A DNA stretch of 64,000 nt from Microbacterium sp. ProA8. Lineage in GTDB: Bacteria; Actinomycetota; Actinomycetes; Actinomycetales; Microbacteriaceae. Under the pieces are notes generated by a model. That model was not told the origin of the DNA and searched no databases. It saw only the letters and a list, made by a program, of their open reading frames with translations. Within the stretch, counting starts at the first letter, position 1. Each line of letters opens with the position of its first letter. The stretch is from positions 3,224,001 through 3,288,000 of the forward strand of contig NZ_CP157000.1 in assembly GCF_039905635.1 (NCBI RefSeq), written 5' to 3'. The translations under genes were made by a program, and so were the position numbers. Shown piece after piece: positions 42,995-51,572 of the stretch.

Positions 42995-44356
42995 TCAGAC
43001 GCCGACGCGGATGAGCTTCTTGTTGACGAACTCGTCGGCGGCGAGCAGCCCCATCTCGCGCGCCGTGCCGGAGCGCTTGACGCCGCCGAAGGGCAACCCC
43101 GGCTCGTCGGCGAGCACGACGTTGACGTAGACCATGCCGGCGTCGATCTTGTCGGCCACCCGCTTCGCCTGCTCCTCGTCCGTCGTGAAGACATACGACC
43201 CGAGGCCGTAGCTGGTGTCGTTGGCGAGCGCGACTGCGGCGTCCTCGTCGGCGACCCGGTAGACGACGCCGACGGGGCCGAAGAACTCCTCGCGGTACGC
43301 ATCCATGTCGCTCGTGACGTCGGTGAGCACTGTACCGGGGTAGAACGCGCCGTCGCGCGTGCCGCCGGTCACGAGGGTGGCGCCCTGCGACACCGCCTTC
43401 TCGACCTGCTCGGCCAGGCGCTCCGCGGCAGTCAGCGACGAGAGCGGGCCGAGCACGGTGTCGTCGGCGAACGGATCGCCGACCTTAGCGCCCGACATCG
43501 CCGCCGTGAACTTCTCGAGGAAGGCGTCGTACAGGCCGTCGACCACGATGAAGCGCTTGGCCGCGTTGCACGACTGCCCGGTGTTGTCGAGGCGCGCGGC
43601 GACCGCGGCCTCCACGGCGCTGTCCAGGTCGTCGGTCGAGAGCAGGATGAAGGGGTCCGACCCGCCGAGTTCGAGCGCCACCTTCTTGAGGTTGCGCCCC
43701 GCGATCTCGGCGACCGCGGCACCGGCGCGCTCGGAGCCCGTCACCGACACGCCCTGCACGCGGCGGTCCGCGATGATGGTGGCCGCCTGGTCGTTCGTCG
43801 CGTAGATGTTCGTGTACACGCCCTCGAGCCCGGCGTCGGCGTAGATCGCCGCGATCGCGGCAGCCGATTCGGGGCACTGGGGCGCATGCTTGAGGAGGAT
43901 CGTGTTGCCCACCACGATGTTGGGCGCCGCGAAGCGGGCGACCTGGTAGTACGGGAAGTTCCACGGCATGATGCCCAGCAGCACGCCGAGAGGCGTGCGG
44001 CGGATGACCGCGGTCCCCTCGCCGTCGATGTCGATCGGCTGGTCGCCGGTGATCTTCTCCGCGTGGTCGGCGTAGTACTCGGTGATGTCGGCCGCGAAGT
44101 CGACCTCGCCGAGTGCGGCCTCGAGCGGCTTGCCCATCTCGCGCACGATGATCGCGGCGAGGTCGTCGCGGCGCTCGCGGTGCAGGTCGGCGACTTTGCG
44201 GATGCGCGCGGCGCGCTCGGCGACCGGCTGATCGCGCCAGGTGCGGTAGGCGGCATCCGCCTGCGCGATCGCGGTCTCGAGAGCCTCGTCGGTGATGGTC
44301 GGATACGTGGCCAGGGTCTCGCCCGTGGCCGGGTTGACGACGGCGTAGTCGGTCAT
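42995..44356 (-). CDS. gabD: NAD(P)-dependent succinate-semialdehyde dehydrogenase
   Basis: The protein has 453 residues of the aldehyde dehydrogenase family. Catalytic features are KKVALELGGSDPF (general-base Glu) and LDNTGQSCNAAKRF (nucleophile Cys). The N-terminal MTDYAVVNPATGETLATYP and the length fit the GabD/Sad group. It oxidises succinate semialdehyde, the product of GabT (48435-49796), to succinate; 4-aminobutanal from putrescine is another likely substrate, since no separate dehydrogenase is nearby. GGAGAG precedes the start. Confidence 0.9.
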   Translation of the reverse strand: MTDYAVVNPATGETLATYPTITDEALETAIAQADAAYRTWRDQPVAERAARIRKVADLHRERRDDLAAIIVREMGKPLEAALGEVDFAADITEYYADHAEKITGDQPIDIDGEGTAVIRRTPLGVLLGIMPWNFPYYQVARFAAPNIVVGNTILLKHAPQCPESAAAIAAIYADAGLEGVYTNIYATNDQAATIIADRRVQGVSVTGSERAGAAVAEIAGRNLKKVALELGGSDPFILLSTDDLDSAVEAAVAARLDNTGQSCNAAKRFIVVDGLYDAFLEKFTAAMSGAKVGDPFADDTVLGPLSSLTAAERLAEQVEKAVSQGATLVTGGTRDGAFYPGTVLTDVTSDMDAYREEFFGPVGVVYRVADEDAAVALANDTSYGLGSYVFTTDEEQAKRVADKIDAGMVYVNVVLADEPGLPFGGVKRSGTAREMGLLAADEFVNKKLIRVGV

Positions 44357-44396
44357 TCTTGCTCTCCGATCGGATGGATTGTGGTCAGTCTGCCTG

Positions 44397-45959
44397 TCAG
44401 CGGCGGGCGCGGCGAAGGCTTTCGGGGGCATCGATACCGAGTGTCTCACCGCGGAAGAACGCCGGACGCTTGATCGCCTGCCAGATCATGATCACGACAC
44501 CGACCAGGATGACGGTCACCCCGAGCACGAACACCAGGCCGAGGCCGAAGATGCTCGATCCGCTGCCGTACGCCGGGTCCATCGAGTCGATGAGCGTCGT
44601 GACGAACAGCACCGCGAGGATCGCCCCGCCCACCAGCGGGAACAGGAAGGTGAAGAAGAAGCTGCGCACCGAGTCGAACCACTGCTTGCGGAAGTACCAG
44701 ACGCACGCGAACGCGGTGAGGCCGTAGTAGAAGCAGATCATCATGCCGAGCGACAGGATGGTGTCGGTGAGGACGTTCTCGCTCACCACGCGCATGACGG
44801 CGTAGAACACCGACGCCACGATCGCCGAGACCACCGTCGCGTAGCCGGGCGTGAAGAAGCGGGGGCTCACGCGCGCGAACTTCTTCGGCAGTGCGCCGTA
44901 GTGGCCCATCGCCAGCAGCGTCCGCGCCGGGCCGACGGCCGTCGACTGCAGCGAGGCGGCCGAGCTCGACAGCACGGCGAGCGACACCAGGAACGCCAGC
45001 GGGCCGAGGATCGGATCGGAGAGCGCGAAGAACACGTTGGCCGAGATGTCCTCGTTCGCCAGCCCCAGCGGCCCGTTGCCGACGCCGGCGAACATGATCA
45101 GGCCGATCGAGAGCAGCAGGTACAGGGAGACCACGATGACGACGGTGAGCATCGCCGCGCGACCCGGGGTCTTCTCGGGGTTCTTGGTCTCCTCGTTCAT
45201 GGTGAGGACGACGTCCCAGCCCCAGAAGATGAAGATCGAGAGCGACAGGCCGGCGGCGAACGCGCTGAACGTCGGCACCTCGAACGGGTTGAACCACGAC
45301 CACGAGAACGCGGTCGGGTCGGGCGCCTCACCGTCGACCGCCTTGATGATCGCGACGACGGCGAAGAGCACGAGCACGACGACCTGGAAGCTGACCAGGA
45401 CGTACTGGAACTTCTGCGTCGTCTGCATGTCGCGGTAGGAGACGAGCGTCGCGCCGAGCATGAACAGCAGGCACACTGCAACGTTGATGAACGGGTTGAA
45501 CGCCAGGTCGGCGATGTCGGGGTTGCCCGTGAGCTGCGAGATCAGCAGGAACAGGAACTCCACCGCGATGCCGGCGAGGTTGGACAGCACGATCACGGTG
45601 GCGGCGATGAGACCCCACCCTGTCATCCAGCCGATCCACGGGCCGAAGGCCCGCACACCCCACGTGAACGAGGTGCCCGAGTCGGGCATCGCACGGTTGA
45701 GCTCGCGGTAGCCGAACGCCGTCAGCAGCATCGGGATGAAGCCGACGAGGATGATCGCGGGCACCTGGGTGCCCACCACCGCGACCGTCGGGCCGAGCGA
45801 GGCGGTGAGCGTGTAGGCCGGGGCGATCGTCGAGATGCCGATGACCACGGCGCCCACGACGCCGACGGCGCCGGCGCTCAGGCCCTTCTTGGACAGACCG
45901 CGGGCCTCGGCGGCGGAAGCCGGTGGCGCGACGGCGCCGGTGTGCTGGGAAGCGCTCAT
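44397..45959 (-). CDS. APC-family amino acid/polyamine permease
   Basis: The product has 520 residues and about twelve to fourteen membrane helices. Helix 1 has GAVVIGISTIAPAYTLTASLG, the unwound helix motif of APC transporters. FIFWGWDVVLTMNEETKNPEKTPGRAA is the conserved loop after helix 6. Its gene lies between gabD and an amine oxidase, so it probably takes up putrescine, GABA or a related amine. The start overlaps the universal stress protein stop as ATGA, so production is coupled. Confidence 0.92.
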   Translation of the reverse strand: MSASQHTGAVAPPASAAEARGLSKKGLSAGAVGVVGAVVIGISTIAPAYTLTASLGPTVAVVGTQVPAIILVGFIPMLLTAFGYRELNRAMPDSGTSFTWGVRAFGPWIGWMTGWGLIAATVIVLSNLAGIAVEFLFLLISQLTGNPDIADLAFNPFINVAVCLLFMLGATLVSYRDMQTTQKFQYVLVSFQVVVLVLFAVVAIIKAVDGEAPDPTAFSWSWFNPFEVPTFSAFAAGLSLSIFIFWGWDVVLTMNEETKNPEKTPGRAAMLTVVIVVSLYLLLSIGLIMFAGVGNGPLGLANEDISANVFFALSDPILGPLAFLVSLAVLSSSAASLQSTAVGPARTLLAMGHYGALPKKFARVSPRFFTPGYATVVSAIVASVFYAVMRVVSENVLTDTILSLGMMICFYYGLTAFACVWYFRKQWFDSVRSFFFTFLFPLVGGAILAVLFVTTLIDSMDPAYGSGSSIFGLGLVFVLGVTVILVGVVIMIWQAIKRPAFFRGETLGIDAPESLRRARR

Positions 45960-46876
45960 GCGCGTTCTCCTTCTTCGGCGCCGACGCGCGACAGTGCGCG
46001 GGCGCTCTCTTTGTCGTAGGTGCGGGGCACCACGACCATCGGGACGGGAAGCTCGTGCAGCATCTTGGCCGCGGTCGAGCCGAGGAACAGGCGCCGGTGC
46101 TGCGCGAGGCGGCTGGAGCCGACGACGGCGAGCTCGCCGGGCTCCCAGGCGAGGTGGGCGACGGCGTCTTCGATGCTCTCGCCGCGGGCGACGACCACCT
46201 CGGCGTCGAGGTCGGCCGGGAGCGCGTCGAGCGCCTTGCCCAGCACGTCGTCGGCGTGAGCCGCTCCGGCGATGCGGATCACGCCGGTGTCGACGCTGGC
46301 GGGCAGGTCCACCGACACCAGCGACAGCAGCCGCAGCGATGCGCCGGTCGCGGTGGCGATCGCGACGCTCGCGTCGAGCAGCGCGCTCGCGCCGGGGCGC
46401 GTGCCGATCGCGGCGGTGACGCGACTGACGCCGGTGACCTGCGTCCGGCGCGTGCCCTCGGGTGCGAGTGCGACCGCGACGTCGGCGGAGTGCAGCAGCT
46501 CGGTGGCGACGGTCCCCAGGCGGTGTCGGCCGCGGAGTCCTCCGTTGGCCGCGCCGACGACGATGAGGGATGCCTCGAACTCGTGCGCGGCCGCGATCAG
46601 GCCCTCGGCGAACGAGTCGCCGAACCGCACGTGCGAGCTGTGCGCCACGGCATCCGGAATCGACGTCGCCGCCTCGGCGAGCCACGTTTCGGCCTGCCCC
46701 TGGAGGTAGCGGTCGTAGCCGGCGTCGGGCGGGGTGATGACGCTGCGGTCCTCCCCCGGCAGGACGAGCACCAGGTCGAGTGCGCCCCCCGTCGCGGCGG
46801 CGAGACGCACGCCCAGCGCGACCGCGTCGGCTCCGGCATCCGTCGCGGTATAGCCGACGACGATGCGCGCGCTCAT
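45956..46876 (-). CDS. Universal stress protein with two Usp domains
   Basis: The product has 306 residues in two UspA-like repeats. The first runs from ARIVVGYTATDAGADAV to HRLGTVATELLHSADVAVALAP, and the second from VTAAIGTRPGASALLDASV to LFLGSTAAKMLHELPVPMVVVP. The GSS...G-STA nucleotide-binding pattern is better kept in the second. Overlaps of four bases with both the amine oxidase and the permease place it firmly within the polyamine operon. Usp proteins paired with transporters can regulate them; this is inferred. Confidence 0.92.
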   Translation of the reverse strand: MSARIVVGYTATDAGADAVALGVRLAAATGGALDLVLVLPGEDRSVITPPDAGYDRYLQGQAETWLAEAATSIPDAVAHSSHVRFGDSFAEGLIAAAHEFEASLIVVGAANGGLRGRHRLGTVATELLHSADVAVALAPEGTRRTQVTGVSRVTAAIGTRPGASALLDASVAIATATGASLRLLSLVSVDLPASVDTGVIRIAGAAHADDVLGKALDALPADLDAEVVVARGESIEDAVAHLAWEPGELAVVGSSRLAQHRRLFLGSTAAKMLHELPVPMVVVPRTYDKESARALSRVGAEEGERA

Positions 46877-48234
46877 CGGCGCGCCGCCTCGACGATGTTG
46901 GCCGCGACCAGGCGACCCATGCGGATGGCGCCGTCGACGTGCTGGTAGCCGGCGCCGGCCATGTCGCTGCACGCGAAGTGGATCCGGCCGACGGGGGTGC
47001 GGAGGTCGGCGCCGTAGCGCGCCAGACCGCCCAGGTCGAAGCTGGCGGCGTACGCGCCGCGCGTCCACTCCTCGGCGCCCCAGTCGCTCTCGAAGTAGAC
47101 GAGCGGGTTCTTGGCCTCGGGTCCGTAGTAGTGCGACAGCGACTCGAGGATGCGCTCCTTGCGCTCCTCGGCGGAGACGCGGAACAGGTCATCGGCGTTG
47201 CGGTCCGAGACGAAGCCGACGAGGGTTCCACGGTCGTCGCCGTGGTTGGTGTTGTCGTATGCCTCGTGCGAGATCTCGTACGGGCTGAAGGCGGTGCCCG
47301 ACAGCCCCTGCTCGCGCCAGAACGGGCGGTCGTAGACGGCGTGCACCTTGATGACGAAGCCCATCGAGATGTGCTGGTGCATCTGCTGCTTCAGGCGAGG
47401 CAGCGCGGGCTGGAACTCGATCCACGGGTAGAGGATCGGCGCGTGCGCGAGGATGACGAAGCGCGCGCGCACCGCGAGGCCGTTGTCGGTGACGACGCGG
47501 ACGCCGTCGTCGGACCAGTGCACCTCGGTGACCGGCTGACCGAGGATGACGTCCTCGCCCAGGCGCTCGGCGAGGAGCAGCGGAACCTGCTGCAGGCCGC
47601 CGACCACGCGCTCGTCGAGGATGAAGTCCGCGTCGACGAGGTGCGAGAAGCTGCCCGCGCTCGCCGCCATGAGCAGGGCCTGCAGCGCGGAGAACGCGTA
47701 CGCGGGCTTCGTGAGCATGGCGCCGGCGATGAAGAGCGCGATGTTGTCGCGCGCCTCCTGGTCGTCGGTCTGCTCCTCGAGCCACGCCTCGAACGAGATG
47801 CGGTCCAGCGCCTCGGCATCGGGGTGCTCCCACGGCTTGTCGGGGTCGACCTGCGCGACGAGCCCGTCGAGCACGTCGATGAGCCGCACGATCTCCTTCT
47901 CGGTCTCGGGCGCGACCGGGAAGATCTCGCCCGTGAACCGCTGGAGCTCGCCGTCGCGGCCGATGTAGAGGGAGTCGCCCTCGCGGTAGCGGCTGTAGGT
48001 CTCGAGGCCCAGTTCGGCGAGGGTCTCCTTGAGCGCGTCCTGGTCGGGCGAGACCCACTGCCCGCCGACCTCGAGCATGGCGCCGTCGATGACGTCGGTC
48101 CAGAGACGCCCCCCGACGCGGTCGCGCGCCTCGAGCACGACGACCGAGAGGCCGGCCTTCTTCAGCTCGTTGGCGGCGGTGGTGCCGGCGGCGCCGGCGC
48201 CGACGATCACGACGTCGCGGGTCAGCTCGGTCAT
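46873..48234 (-). CDS. Flavin monoamine oxidase (putrescine oxidase-like)
   Basis: The product has 453 residues. DVVIVGAGAAGTTAANELKKAGLSVVVLEARDRVGGRLWTD-like N-terminus is the FAD-binding fold with the VGGR motif of amine oxidases. The C-terminal FACSDMAGAGYQHVDGAIRMGRLVA matches the usual flavin-contacting end. By context with GABA genes it likely oxidises putrescine to 4-aminobutanal with hydrogen peroxide release; other primary amines are possible. AAGGAG precedes the ATG at 48234. It is the first gene of the run that continues with Usp, permease and gabD. Confidence 0.9.
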   Translation of the reverse strand: MTELTRDVVIVGAGAAGTTAANELKKAGLSVVVLEARDRVGGRLWTDVIDGAMLEVGGQWVSPDQDALKETLAELGLETYSRYREGDSLYIGRDGELQRFTGEIFPVAPETEKEIVRLIDVLDGLVAQVDPDKPWEHPDAEALDRISFEAWLEEQTDDQEARDNIALFIAGAMLTKPAYAFSALQALLMAASAGSFSHLVDADFILDERVVGGLQQVPLLLAERLGEDVILGQPVTEVHWSDDGVRVVTDNGLAVRARFVILAHAPILYPWIEFQPALPRLKQQMHQHISMGFVIKVHAVYDRPFWREQGLSGTAFSPYEISHEAYDNTNHGDDRGTLVGFVSDRNADDLFRVSAEERKERILESLSHYYGPEAKNPLVYFESDWGAEEWTRGAYAASFDLGGLARYGADLRTPVGRIHFACSDMAGAGYQHVDGAIRMGRLVAANIVEAARR

Positions 48235-48295
48235 TCGGACTCCTTCGTCAGGCTCTGCGCCAGAGTGAGCGCGAGAGCGGGGGTGTGCAGCAACC

Positions 48296-48368
48296 GTGTC
48301 CCGAAATCCACCGCTCTGGGGCCCTGTTTCGGGTGAAACCGGGACATGAGGGCGAGAAATCGGGACAT
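48296..48368. repeat. Intergenic inverted repeat, GTGTCCC family
   Basis: GTGTCCCGAAAT (48296-48307) opens the element, CCGGGACAT lies within (about 48339-48347) and ATCGGGACAT (48359-48368) closes it. A second pairing, ACCGCTCTGG with CCAGAGCGG just beyond (about 48373-48381), is also possible. It lies between gabT and the amine oxidase gene on the same strand and may part their transcripts. Confidence 0.65.
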
Positions 48369-48434
48369 CGTGCCAGAGCGGGCGGGGATGGATGCCGCGG
48401 CCGGGCGGATCTGCACCGGCCGCGGCATCCGGAA

Positions 48435-49796
48435 TCAGCTGTCGGCGAGCGCTGCCGCGACGACGTCCAGGCCCTCGTGGAGCAGGTCGTCGGTGATCGA
48501 CAGCGGCGGCAGGAAACGGATCACGTTCCCGTAGGTGCCGCAGGTGAGCACGATGACGCCCTGTGCGATGGACGCCTTCGCGACCGCGGCGGTGAGCGCG
48601 GCATCTGGCTCGCCCGTCGCGGGGTCGACGAATTCTGCGGCGATCATGGCGCCGTGGCCCCGCACGTCGCCGACGCGCGGGTCGGCGGCCTGCAGCTGCT
48701 GCAGGCGTCCCTTGAGGAGCGTCTCGATCTCGCGCGCCCGCTCGAGCATGCCGTCGTTCTCGAACACGTCGATCGCCGCGAGCGCCGCAGCGCAGGCGAT
48801 GGGGTTGCCGCCGTAGGTGCCGCCGAGGCCGCCCGCGTGGGAGGCATCCATGATCTCGGCCCGGCCGGTCACGGCTGCCAGGGGCAGTCCGCCGGCGATG
48901 CCCTTGGCGGTGGTGATGAGGTCGGGGACGATGCCGAACACCTCGCTCGCGAACATGCGGCCGGTGCGGGCGAAGCCGGTCTGGATCTCGTCGGCGATGA
49001 AGACCACGTTGTTGGCCCGGCACCAGTCGACGAGGGCGGGGAGGTAGCCCTCGGCGGGGACGATGAAGCCGCCCTCGCCCTGGATGGGCTCGATGATGAC
49101 GGCGGCGAGGTTGTCGGCGCCGACCTGCTTCTCGATGACGGAGATGGCCCTCTTCGCGGCCTCGGCGCCGGTGAGCCCGTCACGGTACGGGTACGACAGG
49201 GGTGCCCGGTAGACCTCGGAGGCGAACGGCCCGAACCCGCTCTTGTACGGCATGGCCTTCGCGGTCAGCGCCATCGTGAGGTTGGTGCGGCCGTGGTAGC
49301 CGTGGTCGAACGCGACGACGGCCTGCTTGCCGGTGTACTTGCGGGCGATCTTGACGGCGTTCTCCACCGCTTCGGCGCCCGAGTTGAACAGCGCGCTCTT
49401 CTTCGCGTGGTCGCCCGGCGTGAGGCGGTTGAGGGCCTCGGCGACCGACACGTACGAGTCGTACGGCGCGATCATGAAGCACGTGTGGGTGAACTGGGCC
49501 ACCTGCTCCTGCACCGCCTTGACGACTTTCGGGTGCGCGTTGCCGACCGTGGTGACGGCGATGCCCGAGCCGAGGTCGATGAGCGAGTTGCCGTCGGCGT
49601 CGACGATCACGCCGCCGCCGGCGGCGATGGCGTGCACCGGTGCCGTGTGGCCGACGCCCGCCGCGACGGCATCGGCCTTGCGGTCGATCAGCTCGAGGGA
49701 GCGAGGACCGGGGATGCTGGTGACCAGGCGACGCTCCTGCGGAAGGGTCGGACCGCCGAGGGGCGTTTCGGTGACGATGTCGGCTGCGCTGCTCAT
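48435..49796 (-). CDS. gabT: 4-aminobutyrate aminotransferase
   Basis: The protein has 453 residues of class III transaminases. FNSGAEAVENAVKIARKYTGK, FDHGYHGRT and VVFIADEIQTGFARTGRMFA are typical, with the PLP lysine in LITTAKGIAGGLPL. It converts GABA and 2-oxoglutarate to succinate semialdehyde and glutamate, which GabD then oxidises. No Shine-Dalgarno precedes the ATG; TACGCT (49804-49809) lies seven bases upstream, so the transcript is probably leaderless. It is divergent from a PucR-type regulator. Confidence 0.95.
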   Translation of the reverse strand: MSSAADIVTETPLGGPTLPQERRLVTSIPGPRSLELIDRKADAVAAGVGHTAPVHAIAAGGGVIVDADGNSLIDLGSGIAVTTVGNAHPKVVKAVQEQVAQFTHTCFMIAPYDSYVSVAEALNRLTPGDHAKKSALFNSGAEAVENAVKIARKYTGKQAVVAFDHGYHGRTNLTMALTAKAMPYKSGFGPFASEVYRAPLSYPYRDGLTGAEAAKRAISVIEKQVGADNLAAVIIEPIQGEGGFIVPAEGYLPALVDWCRANNVVFIADEIQTGFARTGRMFASEVFGIVPDLITTAKGIAGGLPLAAVTGRAEIMDASHAGGLGGTYGGNPIACAAALAAIDVFENDGMLERAREIETLLKGRLQQLQAADPRVGDVRGHGAMIAAEFVDPATGEPDAALTAAVAKASIAQGVIVLTCGTYGNVIRFLPPLSITDDLLHEGLDVVAAALADS

Positions 49797-49842
49797 GGTG
49801 GGGAGCGTATGTCGCGCGCCGGAGAGCTCGCACCCGCCCGAC

Positions 49843-49880
49843 TGTACATTCTGCTCACTCGTCTGTACGGCACGTACACT
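49843..49880. promoter_or_regulatory. TGTAC-repeat operator between gabT and PucR gene
   Basis: The perfect inverted repeat TGTAC-GGCAC-GTACA (49864-49878) and an extra TGTACA (49843-49848) fill the 92-base divergent spacer. TACACT (49875-49880) is the probable -10 of the regulator gene, eight bases from its ATG. The PucR-type protein is the likely binder, controlling both directions. Confidence 0.55.
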
Positions 49881-49888
49881 CGGGGACC

Positions 49889-51424
49889 ATGGACGCCGAT
49901 GCCCCCACCCTCCGTGCGCTGCTCGCGCGGCGCGATCTGCGGCTCTCACTGGCCGGGGACGATCTAGAGCCGGGCGCTCTGGACAGCGCACTGGACAAGG
50001 CGATCCGCTGGGTGCACAGCTCGGATCTCGCGGACCCGACGCCGTTCCTCTCGGAGGGTCTCGTCCTGCTGACCACCGGTACGCAGTTTCCCCACGGCGA
50101 CGACGCGCCGGACGTCTACCGCGCGTACGTCAGCCGCCTCGCAGCCCGCGGCGTGGTCGGTCTCGGGTTCGGCACCGAGGTGGCGCGCGCCGGCATCCCG
50201 CCCGCCCTCGTGGACGCGTGCCGGGACGAGCGGATGCCGCTGTTCGAGGTGCCGTACCGCACGCCGTTCATCGCGGTGGCCCGCGCCAACGCCGAGGCGA
50301 TCGCCGCCGAGGCCTACGCCCGCCGCAGCTGGGCGCTCGCCGCGCAGCGCGCCATCGCGCTGGCGGCACTGCGCCCCGACGGCCTCGGCGCCACCGTGGC
50401 CGAGCTCGCCAAGCAGCTCGACACCTGGGTGGGCATGTTCGACGCCGCCGGCGAGCTGGCGCGCGAGCACCCCGCCGGTGCGCTCGACGCCGACACGGCG
50501 GCTGCGCTGCAGCGGGAGGTGACGGGCGTGCTGCATCGCGGAGCCCGGGCCGGGTCGTCGCTGCACATCGGCGAGACGCCCTTCACGCTGCAGACCCTGG
50601 GCCGTGGCGGGCATCTCCGCGGCGTGATCGCGATCGCCGCCGGTGACCTCGATCAGGAGGGACGGGTCGTGGTCACCGCCGTCATCGCGATGGCGGGCCT
50701 CGCCCTCGAGCAGCAGCAGGGACTGGGTCGCGCCCGCAGCGCGCTGCGCGCGGGCCTGGTGCAGTCGCTCCTCGGCGGCGACCCAGGGCTCGCCCGGCGC
50801 ACCTCCCGCGAGCTGTGGGGGCCGCTTCCGGCAGCGCCCGTCATCGTGGCGGTGACGGATGCCGCCGCAGCCCGCGTCGACGGCATCGCCGAGCTGCTCG
50901 AGCTCTGGGCCGACGAGAAGCGCGGTGGGCTGTTCTTCGGGCGCGGGGACGACGGACTCGTGCTCGTGGTGCCGGCGGACGACCCCTCGAGCCTCCACGA
51001 CCTCGTCGACCGCTTCGACGTCCGCATCGGGATGTCGGACCCCGCGGCCTACGACACCTTCGCCGCCGCGCTCGGGCAGGCGCGCGTCGCCCGCGACCGC
51101 GGTGTGGGAGCCGTCACGGCCTTCGCCGAGGTCTCGCGCGGCGGCGTGCTGTCGGCCCTGACCGACGACGCGCGGGCGCTCGCGCGCGCCGAGCTGGCGC
51201 CGCTGTACGACCACGACGCCGCACAGGGGACCCACCTCGTCCAGACGCTGCAGGTCTGGCTCGACGCGGACTGCTCGCACGAGGCATCCGCTCAGTCCCT
51301 CGGCGTGCACCGCCACACCGTCCGCACCCGTCTCGCGCTCATCGAACGGGTGCTCGGCCGCGACCTCTCGTCGTTCGCGACCCGCGCCGAGCTGTGGGCG
51401 GCGCTGCGCGCCCTCGACGCCTGA
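49889..51424 (+). CDS. PucR-family transcriptional regulator of GABA/polyamine genes
   Basis: The product has 511 residues. The N-terminal PucR sensor domain (about 1-125) includes LRLSLAGDDLEPGALDSALDKAIRWVHSSDLADPTPFLSEGLVLLTTG-like text, close to regulators of polyamine use. The C-terminal helix-turn-helix is HEASAQSLGVHRHTVRTRLALIERVLGRDL (about 465-495). It is divergent from gabT and followed by a PuuB-like gene. It probably activates these genes on sensing GABA or a polyamine, as in other PucR/GabR-like activators. Confidence 0.9.
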   Translation: MDADAPTLRALLARRDLRLSLAGDDLEPGALDSALDKAIRWVHSSDLADPTPFLSEGLVLLTTGTQFPHGDDAPDVYRAYVSRLAARGVVGLGFGTEVARAGIPPALVDACRDERMPLFEVPYRTPFIAVARANAEAIAAEAYARRSWALAAQRAIALAALRPDGLGATVAELAKQLDTWVGMFDAAGELAREHPAGALDADTAAALQREVTGVLHRGARAGSSLHIGETPFTLQTLGRGGHLRGVIAIAAGDLDQEGRVVVTAVIAMAGLALEQQQGLGRARSALRAGLVQSLLGGDPGLARRTSRELWGPLPAAPVIVAVTDAAAARVDGIAELLELWADEKRGGLFFGRGDDGLVLVVPADDPSSLHDLVDRFDVRIGMSDPAAYDTFAAALGQARVARDRGVGAVTAFAEVSRGGVLSALTDDARALARAELAPLYDHDAAQGTHLVQTLQVWLDADCSHEASAQSLGVHRHTVRTRLALIERVLGRDLSSFATRAELWAALRALDA

Positions 51425-51572
51425 GCCCCCTCGAGGCGTCCACGGGCCGTCTCGCTCGGCGTCGAGATCGGGCAAACTCGTTCTGGACGCCGGGGCACCC
51501 TGTCGCGGTCCGACCGATACTCGCGACAGATCATCGGGACGCCGCACGGGCAGGACGCGCGAGGATGGGCGC

